Of a DNA stretch of 64,000 nt, positions 8,744 through 16,649 are shown in pieces. The stretch is from an uncultured Clostridia bacterium. Lineage in GTDB: Bacteria; Bacillota; Clostridia; Saccharofermentanales; DTU023. Positions within the stretch are counted from its first letter, which is position 1, and each line of letters begins with the position of its first letter. The position numbers and the translations under genes are program-made. The stretch covers positions 1 through 64,000 of the forward strand of contig CAKZWV010000038.1 in NCBI GenBank assembly GCA_937922005.1, given 5' to 3'. Below the pieces are notes generated by a model. That model did not search any database. It saw nothing but the letters and a program-made list of their open reading frames with translations, and had not been told where the DNA came from.

Positions 8744-10101
8744 AGGTCTCCTTGTAGGTTTAGCTGATCTCCTGGGGGGAGGTTTTGGGACTGGTCGACG
8801 GTAAAGGCCCGGTTAAAGAAGAAATCGAGGGCTGGATAGGCTGACCTAGCTAGGGTCAAAGTCAGCTTTTCAACAGGTAAAAAGTTCAAGAGGAAATTAC
8901 CGACTTTCTGCCAGAGGCTTCCAGCTAGACCTTGCTGGCGCATGGGCTCTTGGGTCTGCAAGGTCTGGATTTGAAAACTGCTAGGATCTGGCAAGACCCC
9001 CCGACATGCAGAGACGACCTGATTGCCTGACAAGACAAAAGCTTCCAGTTCATTGGGGGCTAGGGCCGTGTCAGATTCATTGGGACCTAGGGCGGTTTCA
9101 GAGGGCAAGCTGACAGATTCTTCTAGGGGGAGCCAGAGATTATGTTTGGCTCGCCAGGGGTAGGCAGGAGTAGACTTGGGCCGGTCCTGGGCCAATTCCC
9201 TACTAGGAAAAGCCTCATAGAGGGAAGCTAAGGCATAGGACTCTTGGAGGCCCGCACCAACCCGGAGGAGGAAACGTTCCTCCTTTTTATCCTGGCGGGA
9301 CAGGCGCTCGGCCTGGGTTGGAGCCAGATAAACGGGGTGGGCCTCCTGGAAAAAGGGGGCCTTGGGATCAGCTTGATACGAGGCAAGGGCTGCTAGGGCC
9401 GCCGCTCCTGCCAAGGAGGGCACAGAGGCCGTATAGAGGGCATCTTCATAGTGATAGGGGAAAAATAGCAGGTGCTCGGTCGCCAGGGCACCCAGGCGGT
9501 AACTAGCCCCAAGATCCCCAGCTAGGAGGATCTTCGCCTGAGGATGGGCCTTGTGCCAAGTCTCTAAATAATAAGCCCAAGTCAGAAGGTGGTGGACCCC
9601 CTCCGGGGCCAGGTCCGGCTGAGGGCAAGAAGGGGCAAAAGAATAAGCCCGGTCATTACCAGCCTCAAGTAAGATGAGAGGGAATATTTGTTCAGGAGGG
9701 GGAGCAAGGAGGTCTGAACGACTTGACCAGATCTCATGGGGCTTGTATGCTGCAGTACCCTCTTGGTTATCTTGCAGCCAGCTAAAGGCTAGGGCCCGGT
9801 AATAGAGTTCCAAGTTGGAAAAACAGCCCAGGGGCTTCTTGCTCGCATAGGCCATAGTCTTGGCCGTCATGAGACTAATTCGGATACCTGTAAACGAGCC
9901 GGGGCCAGCTGTGGAAGCTAGAAGATCCAGCTCCTCCCAGGTCAGACCTGCTTGACGCCGGGCCTCTTCGAGGGCAGGCAAGAGGATCCGGGAGGTCTTC
10001 TTACCCAGGTCATAGGTCCTATGCCACTGAAGCTTTTCATCTACGGCTAGGGCTAGGGAAAGGCCTTGTCGGGTCCCATCTATAGCAAAACACTTCATCA
10101 T
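8740..10101 (-). CDS. tsaB: TsaB (tRNA t6A biosynthesis) with C-terminal GNAT/RimI-like region
   Basis: The N-terminal half matches TsaB, a partner of TsaD and TsaE in making threonylcarbamoyladenosine-37 of ANN-decoding tRNAs: MKCFAIDGTRQGLSLAL, LLASTAGPGSFTGIRISLMT and AKTMAYASKKPL. TsaB is normally about 230 residues; this protein has 453. From about residue 280 it resembles an acetyltransferase of the RimI type: RVGAGLQESYALASLYEAFP, then the acetyl-CoA loop-like MRQQGLAGSLWQKV, then LARSAYPALDFFFNRAFTV. The link is low-complexity. rimI is commonly next to tsaB, so this looks like a fusion, although the GNAT part is divergent and may be inactive. It overlaps tsaE and uvrC by 4 bp on each side. 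Confidence 0.85.
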   Translation of the reverse strand: MMKCFAIDGTRQGLSLALAVDEKLQWHRTYDLGKKTSRILLPALEEARRQAGLTWEELDLLASTAGPGSFTGIRISLMTAKTMAYASKKPLGCFSNLELYYRALAFSWLQDNQEGTAAYKPHEIWSSRSDLLAPPPEQIFPLILLEAGNDRAYSFAPSCPQPDLAPEGVHHLLTWAYYLETWHKAHPQAKILLAGDLGASYRLGALATEHLLFFPYHYEDALYTASVPSLAGAAALAALASYQADPKAPFFQEAHPVYLAPTQAERLSRQDKKEERFLLRVGAGLQESYALASLYEAFPSRELAQDRPKSTPAYPWRAKHNLWLPLEESVSLPSETALGPNESDTALAPNELEAFVLSGNQVVSACRGVLPDPSSFQIQTLQTQEPMRQQGLAGSLWQKVGNFLLNFLPVEKLTLTLARSAYPALDFFFNRAFTVDQSQNLPPGDQLNLQGDL

Positions 10102-10715
10102 TCATCCTCCTCATCCAAAGAAAGCAAGGCCTGAAGGGCGGGAAAAAGTTCGCCGACCCGTTCCGGTTCGTCAAGCAATGGCAACAACAGCTCCCGTGGC
10201 CCAGCAGGGAAATGAGGGTCCGAAAGCCAAGAAGCCAGGTCCAGAACATAAGAACGGACCAGGTCGCCGGAAGCGGGGTGAGGGAGTATTTGTAAATGGC
10301 GGACCTTCAAAGCGCAAGACCCCAGGGAAGAGGTAAAGCCCCGTCCTTCCCAAAGAAGGTCTGGCCACTCCATGTAGGCAAAGGCACGGTCCTCTTCCAG
10401 GGTTTCCAAGGTCTCATCCAGGCCAGCATCGAAAAACTCCTCCATTGAGCCCAGCCGGTATAAATCTAGGTGGACCATGGAAAGGTCCGCTCCGGAAGCC
10501 TGATAGAGGTTGGAGATGGTAAAGGTGGGGCTCGAAACTCCCTTGAGACCATACTGAGCGGCTAAGGACCTAGCAAAGGTGGTTTTCCCTCCTCCCATAG
10601 GGGCTTCTACCAAGAGGATATCGCCCGGGCGAATCAGGTACTGGTGCATCCATTGTGCAATCAGATCCAAATCCTCCAAGGCCTGGGTCCTAAAAATTAT
10701 TCCTGTCTTCCTCAT
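10098..10715 (-). CDS. tsaE: TsaE, ATPase for t6A biosynthesis
   Basis: Small P-loop ATPase that cycles the TsaB-TsaD complex during t6A formation. The Walker A APMGGGKTTFARSLA and the downstream SSPTFTISNLY and MVHLDLYRL segments are diagnostic. At 205 residues it is longer than the usual 150; the extra part is a hydrophobic and acidic C-terminal segment (LLPLLDEPERVGELFPALQ). It is the first gene of the operon. Its start codon lies inside a short direct repeat (10702-10749). The stop overlaps the tsaB start in ATGA. Confidence 0.93.
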   Translation of the reverse strand: MRKTGIIFRTQALEDLDLIAQWMHQYLIRPGDILLVEAPMGGGKTTFARSLAAQYGLKGVSSPTFTISNLYQASGADLSMVHLDLYRLGSMEEFFDAGLDETLETLEEDRAFAYMEWPDLLWEGRGFTSSLGSCALKVRHLQILPHPASGDLVRSYVLDLASWLSDPHFPAGPRELLLPLLDEPERVGELFPALQALLSLDEEDE

Positions 10716-10790
10716 TTTATCCTAATACCTGTCTTCCTCATATTTTCCTGATAAAATTCTCTATAAAGTTCCTGATAAAAGTCCTGATAA
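10702..10790. repeat. Direct repeats around and upstream of the tsaE start
   Basis: CCTGTCTTCCTCATTTTATC (10702-10721) recurs almost unchanged at 10728-10747; the first copy includes the tsaE start codon. Immediately upstream, TCCTGATAAAA recurs three times (about 10746-10790). The region is AT-rich and probably contains the operon promoter, but no convincing -35/-10 pair stands out. Confidence 0.6.
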
Positions 10791-10836
10791 AAAAGAATGA
10801 TGCTGGAACAAGCGAACCTGATCCGAACATCATCTT
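10788..10836 (-). terminator. Possible terminator after rpsI
   Basis: On the minus strand GATGATG pairs with CATCAT across a 25 nt loop and is followed by TTCTTTTTTAT. The stem is short and the loop long, so this is only a moderate candidate for ending rplM-rpsI. Confidence 0.4.
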
Positions 10837-10897
10837 TTTCTCCCGCATAGGCAGCAAAACCCATGCATATATATCGTTGTCCCAGCAGGGACGAATC

Positions 10898-11302
10898 CTA
10901 TCTCTTGGAGAATTGAGAGGACTTCCGGGCTTTTTTCAGACCTGGTTTCTTTCTCTCTTTTTCTCTTGCATCTCTCGTTAGGAAACCTGCTTTTTTGAGC
11001 TGGCCCTTGTAACGCTCTGCGTCATCTTCGACCATGGCCCGGGCAATCCCATGACGGAGGGCACCGGCTTGACCAGAGATTCCGCCACCACGGATATTGG
11101 CCACGATATTGTAACGCTTGGTAGCATCAGTCAGGACCAAAGGCTGCATGACAATGTACTGTAGGGTCGCAATGGGGAAATACTCCTCTAGCGACTTTCC
11201 ATTGATTTCAAATTTTCCATTACCGGGGTAGAGACGGACACGGGCGACAGCCTCTTTTCTCCGGCCTGTGCCGTATGCGAATTTCTTATCATCAAATCCC
11301 AT
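10898..11302 (-). CDS. rpsI: 30S ribosomal protein S9
   Basis: A 134-residue S9. The N-terminal [20 protein letters not shown], the central [20 protein letters not shown] and the basic C-terminal tail ending SSQFSKR, which reaches the P site of the small subunit, are all present. It follows rplM by 10 bp, the universal bacterial pairing, and shares its promoter and leader. Confidence 0.98.
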   Translation of the reverse strand: MGFDDKKFAYGTGRRKEAVARVRLYPGNGKFEINGKSLEEYFPIATLQYIVMQPLVLTDATKRYNIVANIRGGGISGQAGALRHGIARAMVEDDAERYKGQLKKAGFLTRDAREKERKKPGLKKARKSSQFSKR

Positions 11303-11312
11303 GAGAGTCCTC

Positions 11313-11744
11313 CTAGTCTAATGGATACAATTCAGGCTTCTGGGCCTGGTGCTTGTGATCGGGGCCGGCATAGACATGTAACTTTTTATAGGTCTTTCTG
11401 CCTAAGGCGTTCTTCGGAAGCATGCCCTTCACTGCAAGTTCAATGATCCGCTCAGGGAATTTGGCTTGCATTCTGGCATAGGGGATCAACTTCTCATTGC
11501 CCACATAGCCACTATGACGGAAATAGGTCTTTTGCTCACTTTTCTTGCCTGTCACCTGAATTTTCTCGGCATTGATGACAATCACATAGTCCCCGCAATC
11601 CACGTGGGGAGTAAACTCCGGCTTATTTTTGCCTCTCAAGATGCGAGCAATAACGGTAGCTAGTCTGCCGAGGGTTTGGCCTTCCGCATCGACCACATAC
11701 CATTTTCTTTCAATCTCTGCTGGTTTTGCCGCAAAGGTTTTCAT
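11313..11744 (-). CDS. rplM: 50S ribosomal protein L13
   Basis: A 143-residue L13. It has [51 protein letters not shown] and a C-terminal HKHQAQKPE segment, all typical. L13 binds 23S rRNA early in assembly of the large subunit. The start has a strong AAGGAGGA Shine-Dalgarno. A promoter (11815-11843) and a short structured leader lie upstream. Confidence 0.98.
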   Translation of the reverse strand: MKTFAAKPAEIERKWYVVDAEGQTLGRLATVIARILRGKNKPEFTPHVDCGDYVIVINAEKIQVTGKKSEQKTYFRHSGYVGNEKLIPYARMQAKFPERIIELAVKGMLPKNALGRKTYKKLHVYAGPDHKHQAQKPELYPLD

Positions 11745-11808
11745 CCTGCGTCCTCCTTATTTATTGTTCTTTTGCGCCCGCAAGAGGCGACTACGCTTCA
11801 CAGCGACG
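11745..11808 (-). promoter_or_regulatory. 5' leader of rplM-rpsI, possible L13 autoregulatory leader
   Basis: The transcript from 11808 to the rplM start is about 64 nt and GC-rich, and it can fold using TTAAGCGTCGC and GTAGTCGCC against the downstream GGGCGC. Firmicutes have an L13-leader RNA in this position. The match here rests on position and foldability, not on a recognised consensus. Confidence 0.4.
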
Positions 11809-11814
11809 CTTAAC

Positions 11815-11843
11815 ATCCTAGTCAATTTTCCAGGAAAAGTCAA
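11815..11843 (-). promoter_or_regulatory. Sigma-A type promoter of rplM-rpsI
   Basis: TTGACT (11838-11843) and TAGGAT (11815-11820) are 17 bp apart on the minus strand, directly upstream of the L13 leader. Confidence 0.75.
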
Positions 11844-11921
11844 GGGTTAATTCAAATCTTTTTGTTTAATTTCTAATTATCTTGCGCAAATAGTCCATCG
11901 CCAAACACGAAAGACCATGCT

Positions 11922-14099
11922 TTAGCCTTGGGGACCTTGGTCGGGACCGTAGCCCTGGTGTCCCTCATCGGGACCGTAGCCCTGAGGAGCCTGGGGACCT
12001 TGGTCGGGACCGGTCGGCCTATTGGGACCTGCCGGACCCCCAAGCCTATCTGGTTGATCCCAGTAGGAAGACTGGGGCCGCTGAGCCTGGTCAGGCTGGG
12101 TCTGCTGCGGCTGGTCATAGTAAGGCTCCTGGGACTGATCATAGTAGCCTTGCTGGTCGGGGTGGAGGTATGCAATTTGTCCTCCCCGAGATCCCTGATT
12201 GGGATCAGAAGACCAAGTTTCCTCCCTTGGCCCCCGCCAGGCCCGGTCATCCACCGGTGTTCGAGGATCCTCAGGAGGCTGTTTCCAATAGTCTGCTGGG
12301 GCCTGAGTCCAGGTGTCATCAGGGCGTCTTTGTGGGCGGGGCCGTCTCTGATAATAACCTTCTGTACGGATGGACTGAGTGGATTCGTCATTGTCCCAAC
12401 GTCTAGAGCTCCGAGGGCCAGGTTTCCTTGGCATCCGTGAGCGATCCCCAGCCTGGTCATACTCGTTCGCCCAATCTCCGTCGGACCGATAGGAGTCAGA
12501 GTATCTGTCATAGTCAGCCGAGCGATTTTTCCGATGTTGATGTGACCTACGCTGGCTGCCTTGCCCTCGCTTGTCTTTGCTTCTACTCATGGATTTTTGC
12601 TCTTTCTGGCGGGCCTTCATTCCCAAGAGGAAGGCAGTGAAGACAAGGAGGATGATAATCAACATGACAAGGAGGATATGCCAAGTCTTAAGGATAATGG
12701 CTGTTTTAGGCACAAGCATCCCCGTAGGGTCCGAAGTCGGTGTGGGCTGAGTGGCTATGGTCGTTGGAGCTTCTGTCGGGACCGTCTCTGTCTCCGTGGC
12801 TTCTGTAAAAGACCCTGGCGGGGTGGCTGACCACTGCATCCGATAGTCCTTATCCGAATAATCCGGCCTCCCTTCCGGGCATCCCAAACGCATAGCCGCC
12901 TCCTGAAGGAGGACGTAAGAGAATGTGCTAGGATTGACAAAATATTCATAGTCCGAATTTTGCAGGTGGGCGTTAAAGATCACGCAAATTAGGTGGCGGT
13001 CGTCGTAGGTGGTCGCAGCTGAAGACAAACAATAGCCTGCAATATCCGTGGTCCCGGTCTTAACCCCGTCAATGGATTTTAGATACTTGCTCTGGTAGCC
13101 AGCATCCTGGCCCATCATTAAACCATTGCCATTAAAGACCGTAAACCACCCATTGAAGACGTGAATATTTGTTGCAGGAAGGATAAGACACTTGGTGGTG
13201 ACAATGTCACGGAAAACGTCATTTTTCATGGCATGGGCAACCAATTTAGCCATGTCCCTGGCTGTGGTGACGTGGTCTTCCAGACCAAAGCCAGCCGGAT
13301 CGACAAAGTGCGTATTTTCGCAGCCAATCTCTTTAGCTTTGGCGTTTGCCAGTTCCATGAAACCATCCAGGGAACCCCCATAATTCTCCGCCAGGGCATT
13401 GGCAACTTCATTGGCCGAGCGGATCATCATGGCGTAGAGGGCCACAATGGTCGGACACTCCTCTCCTGCCACAAAGCCTGCCGTCGAGGACTCAGGACTA
13501 GGCATGGCAACGGCTCGCTCAGAGAAGTGGATGAGTCGGTCCGGCGAATATTCCGGGTGTTCCAGGACAGTAATGGCCGTCAAAATTTTGGTCATGCTTG
13601 CAGGATAGGCAGGCCCATCCGGATTGTGGGAGAGGATTTCCTCCCCCGTATCGGCATCGATAACCAGGTAAGCCCGACTCCCAATTTGCTCCAGGGAAGG
13701 CCAAGTTCCGACCCGGCCATCAAAATAGTCTGACCAGCGACCTAGGCTAGGAAAGGGTTTCGTGGCGGCCGTAGTCTCTTCCTCAGAATGGGGCTGGGAA
13801 GAGTCCGAATCAGTGGCCCCTTCTTCTCCTTCAGCATCTCTTTCGGCCTCTCCTTCAGCCGGCTCGTCAAGACTTTCCCCCTGTTCAGCTGGGGACTCTT
13901 CCGACAAGGTAGTTGCCCAGACAGGATGAGAACCCATATTTCCTTGTTTTCCTAGGCATAAAAAGGGCCCAAGGCCCAGGAGGACGAGGCTTGTAATAAG
14001 TATCGTCCTAAGGCCTAGGCCCCAGGCCTGGATCCCCCCCTTAGCTTGGTAGGGTCGGGTCCTTCGTAGCTTGGGAAAATGATCTGGCTTTTCCCTCAT
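11922..14099 (-). CDS. D-alanyl-D-alanine carboxypeptidase (peptidase S11) with TM anchor and long disordered tail
   Basis: A penicillin-binding carboxypeptidase that trims pentapeptide stems of peptidoglycan. An N-terminal hydrophobic segment (about residues 30-50) exports it, and an acidic linker follows. The S11 domain shows the three active-site motifs: SMTK, SAN (RSANEVANALAENYG) and KTG (GVKTGTTDIAGYCL). A second transmembrane helix near residue 480 (ILLVMLIIILLVFTAFLLG) is followed by about 220 residues rich in Arg, Ser, Gln, Pro, Tyr and Asp, presumably cytoplasmic. The last 40 residues repeat GYGPDxGxQ and PxGPDQGPQ. The family usually ends shortly after the catalytic and C-terminal domains. 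It overlaps secF by 4 bp, suggesting translational coupling. Confidence 0.93.
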   Translation of the reverse strand: MREKPDHFPKLRRTRPYQAKGGIQAWGLGLRTILITSLVLLGLGPFLCLGKQGNMGSHPVWATTLSEESPAEQGESLDEPAEGEAERDAEGEEGATDSDSSQPHSEEETTAATKPFPSLGRWSDYFDGRVGTWPSLEQIGSRAYLVIDADTGEEILSHNPDGPAYPASMTKILTAITVLEHPEYSPDRLIHFSERAVAMPSPESSTAGFVAGEECPTIVALYAMMIRSANEVANALAENYGGSLDGFMELANAKAKEIGCENTHFVDPAGFGLEDHVTTARDMAKLVAHAMKNDVFRDIVTTKCLILPATNIHVFNGWFTVFNGNGLMMGQDAGYQSKYLKSIDGVKTGTTDIAGYCLSSAATTYDDRHLICVIFNAHLQNSDYEYFVNPSTFSYVLLQEAAMRLGCPEGRPDYSDKDYRMQWSATPPGSFTEATETETVPTEAPTTIATQPTPTSDPTGMLVPKTAIILKTWHILLVMLIIILLVFTAFLLGMKARQKEQKSMSRSKDKRGQGSQRRSHQHRKNRSADYDRYSDSYRSDGDWANEYDQAGDRSRMPRKPGPRSSRRWDNDESTQSIRTEGYYQRRPRPQRRPDDTWTQAPADYWKQPPEDPRTPVDDRAWRGPREETWSSDPNQGSRGGQIAYLHPDQQGYYDQSQEPYYDQPQQTQPDQAQRPQSSYWDQPDRLGGPAGPNRPTGPDQGPQAPQGYGPDEGHQGYGPDQGPQG

Positions 14100-15103
14100 G
14101 CCTTAGCTCCCGCAGATGAGGTTTTCGCCCCAGTCTTGCTTGCTTTCTTCTGAGACTCGACCTTACTAGCGTCAGGTCCTTGGTCCTGATGCTTATGCTT
14201 TTGCCAGAGGGCCCACAAGGGGGCAGCGATGACAATCGAGCTGTAGGTACCAGACATGATACCGATGAGGATGGGGAAGGCAAATTCCTTGATGCTATCT
14301 AAATCAAAGGCCAGGGCATAGCCATAGGCGACAACGACTGCGATAAACATACAAATTGAAGTCATAAGGGTCCGAGACAGGGATTGGTTAAGGGAAATAT
14401 TAACGATCTCATCAAGGCTCTTTGACCGGCCATAAATCCCCATGTTCTCCCGAATTCTGTCATAGACAACGATGGTATCGTTGATCGAGAAACCTAGGAT
14501 GGTCAAAATAACGGCAATTAAGGTCTCATTGATAGCCGATCCTGAGATGACATAGGCTAAGAAGGTTAAGGTTGCGTCGTGGAGTAGGGCAACGAGGGCC
14601 ATACAACCTGCCGAAGGACCACTCATCTTCCGGAAAGAGAACCAGACATAAAGGAGAATTAAGGCCGAAGCAATGGCCAAGGCCAAGAGACCATTAGTCA
14701 ACATCTCCCGACCCATGGTGGGGCTGACCAAAAGGGAGTTGCTCAGTTCCAAGGATTTATCAGGGAAACTCGACTCCAGGACCTTACCAATCTGATCCAA
14801 CTCTTCAGTAGTCAGGGGCTCACTGCCTGCAACGGAGACCACGAGCTTTTTAGCGTCATCGCCCAGGTTTTTACTAATCTGGCAGTTGATGGGCTTTTCC
14901 ATGGTCTTTTGCAGGACATTTAATGCATCGTTGGCGGAAAGATCCCCTGTAAAGCTGTACTCCACCAAGGAGCCCCCTTTGAACTCAATATCAAGCCGGT
15001 AGCCCCGCACAAGGGAAACACAAAAGAGGACTGCAATCAAAATAAGGGTAAAAGTGAAAAAGCGTTTCCGATTTTCAATAAATTGAATATTTGGAGTTTT
15101 CAT
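14096..15103 (-). CDS. secF: Protein translocase subunit SecF
   Basis: Membrane partner of SecD that uses the proton motive force to help protein export. The N-terminal motif MKTPNIQFIENRKRFFTF, the RLDIEFKGGSLVEYSF segment at the first loop, the LLYVWFSFRK helix and the SINDTIVVYDRIRENMG motif are diagnostic. Six transmembrane helices are expected at the family length of about 300; a charged Lys-rich tail of 30 residues follows. It overlaps secD by 4 bp upstream and the carboxypeptidase by 4 bp downstream. Confidence 0.97.
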   Translation of the reverse strand: MKTPNIQFIENRKRFFTFTLILIAVLFCVSLVRGYRLDIEFKGGSLVEYSFTGDLSANDALNVLQKTMEKPINCQISKNLGDDAKKLVVSVAGSEPLTTEELDQIGKVLESSFPDKSLELSNSLLVSPTMGREMLTNGLLALAIASALILLYVWFSFRKMSGPSAGCMALVALLHDATLTFLAYVISGSAINETLIAVILTILGFSINDTIVVYDRIRENMGIYGRSKSLDEIVNISLNQSLSRTLMTSICMFIAVVVAYGYALAFDLDSIKEFAFPILIGIMSGTYSSIVIAAPLWALWQKHKHQDQGPDASKVESQKKASKTGAKTSSAGAKA

Positions 15104-16458
15104 GCATTGACCTTCTTTCTTCCATAGAGGGCGGGATTCTTCAAGGGTTTATACTCGCTCAAAGAGGCAATCATGGTTCTAGTCATATAGACCCCTGTCA
15201 AGCCGTTGAGGATAACCCCCACTAAAAGGGAATAACCGAAGCTCAAGATGGAGCCCGAGCCCATCAGCATCAAGACGATGGCGGCGATGGCGACGGTCAC
15301 GTTGCTATCCATAACAGAAGAGAAAGCCTTGGTAAAGCCATTATAGAGGAAGGTATTTAAAGACCCACCCTTATTAGCTTCCTCCTTGATCCGCTCAGAA
15401 ATAATGACGTTGGCATCCACGCCCATCCCGATAGACAAGATGATACCAGCAATACCTTGCAAGGTTAAAGTCTGTTGGGGAATGGCGATGGAAAGAAGGA
15501 TGCCCACAACCTGGGCGGCTAGGGAGAAGATGGCAACGACCCCATTGAGACGATAGGCCCAAACCATCAAGATCGAGATGATCACAAAGGACCAGATACC
15601 AGCCTTCGTCATAATATTGAGAGAGTTGCTGCCTAGCTTCGGGGAAATCGTCTTAGAATTTTCTGCCCGCAAAGCAAAAGGTAGGGCACCGCCGTTGATT
15701 TTCTGGGCTAAATCTGTGGCCTCTTCCCGGGTAAAGTCGCCCTCAATGATCGAGGTCGTACTGTTGATTTCAGCATTCACCCGAGGGGCAGAGATAATCT
15801 TATTATCAAGCTTGATCGTTAGTATGCCACGGTTAGGATAGAGACGCTTAGTCACCTCGTGGAACTTTTGCTGACCCTCTGGCTTCAGGGTGAGCTGGAC
15901 CACGGGTTTTTTGGTATTGGGATCAAAAGCAACATTGGCCGATTGGACATCCGCCCCATCTAAGGCGACGTCGCCACTGGGGTCAACAAAGGTCAAGAGA
16001 GCCATTTCGCCCAATTCCTTGATGGCCGTAGCCGGGTCAAACTTTTTCTCATCTGACTTCCAAGGGAAACGGACGATAATGCGTCCACTGGTAGGACTTG
16101 TGGTCACTTCCCGGTCCAAAATATTGAGTGAATCCAAACGGAAATTGATGACTTTGGCTGCCGCATTTAACTCCTCTTCGGAGGGCGTCCCATTGTAATC
16201 AGCAGGGACGAAAACGGCTTCTACGCCTCCTCGGATATCAATACCAAATCGAATTTCTTTAACAGACTTCAAACGGAACCGGTTCGTCTCCGGATCCACA
16301 TAACTTCTGCTGGATTTTCCCTGGGATGCCTTCATCGCAAAGGGGGTGGTCCAGCCAAAGATTGCAAGCAAAATAGCTAAAACCAAGACGGCAAGAATGA
16401 CCCATACTGCCCATTTCTTACCATGAATTTGATTCTTGCTAAAAGATTTTTTAGCCAT
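15100..16458 (-). CDS. secD: Protein translocase subunit SecD
   Basis: Partner of SecF in the Sec export machinery. It has a first transmembrane helix, the LRFGIDIRGGVE-like motif (here IRFGIDIRGGVEAVF), a P1 periplasm-side domain, and the membrane domain with GIIL-SIGMGVDANVIISERI. About 450 residues, as usual for Firmicutes SecD. The frame opens 5 codons earlier, but the ATG at 16456-16458 (MAKKSFSKNQ) has the better GGAAGG Shine-Dalgarno. It is the first gene of secD-secF-carboxypeptidase. Confidence 0.96.
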   Translation of the reverse strand: MAKKSFSKNQIHGKKWAVWVILAVLVLAILLAIFGWTTPFAMKASQGKSSRSYVDPETNRFRLKSVKEIRFGIDIRGGVEAVFVPADYNGTPSEEELNAAAKVINFRLDSLNILDREVTTSPTSGRIIVRFPWKSDEKKFDPATAIKELGEMALLTFVDPSGDVALDGADVQSANVAFDPNTKKPVVQLTLKPEGQQKFHEVTKRLYPNRGILTIKLDNKIISAPRVNAEINSTTSIIEGDFTREEATDLAQKINGGALPFALRAENSKTISPKLGSNSLNIMTKAGIWSFVIISILMVWAYRLNGVVAIFSLAAQVVGILLSIAIPQQTLTLQGIAGIILSIGMGVDANVIISERIKEEANKGGSLNTFLYNGFTKAFSSVMDSNVTVAIAAIVLMLMGSGSILSFGYSLLVGVILNGLTGVYMTRTMIASLSEYKPLKNPALYGRKKVNA

Positions 16459-16513
16459 ATTCCTTCCTCTCATTTCGTTCTTTGTACCCTTGATTTTTAC
16501 AGTACAATCATGA

Positions 16514-16522
16514 AGTATATCA
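16514..16522 (-). promoter_or_regulatory. Possible extended -10 promoter of secD
   Basis: TGATATACT on the minus strand matches an extended -10 (TGN plus TATACT), about 55 bp before the secD start. No good -35 is visible, only a run of T. Confidence 0.35.
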
Positions 16523-16649
16523 CAAATGTTATGGAAAAAAAAGGAATATTTCAGAAAAAACTCTGCTTTACCTTAGGGTTTCTCTCTGATCTTCCTTTTC
16601 TTACAGGGCCTAACAGGTCCCAGGCTCGGACCAGCCGTCCCGTATTCTG

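Noticed and set aside
11928..12440. 170-residue plus-strand frame opposite the carboxypeptidase
   Set aside because: Shadow of a repetitive, GC-biased coding region; composition reflects the opposite strand.
11873..12511. 212-residue open frame on the minus strand
   Set aside because: It lies in another frame of the repetitive carboxypeptidase tail and has no ribosome site or domain.
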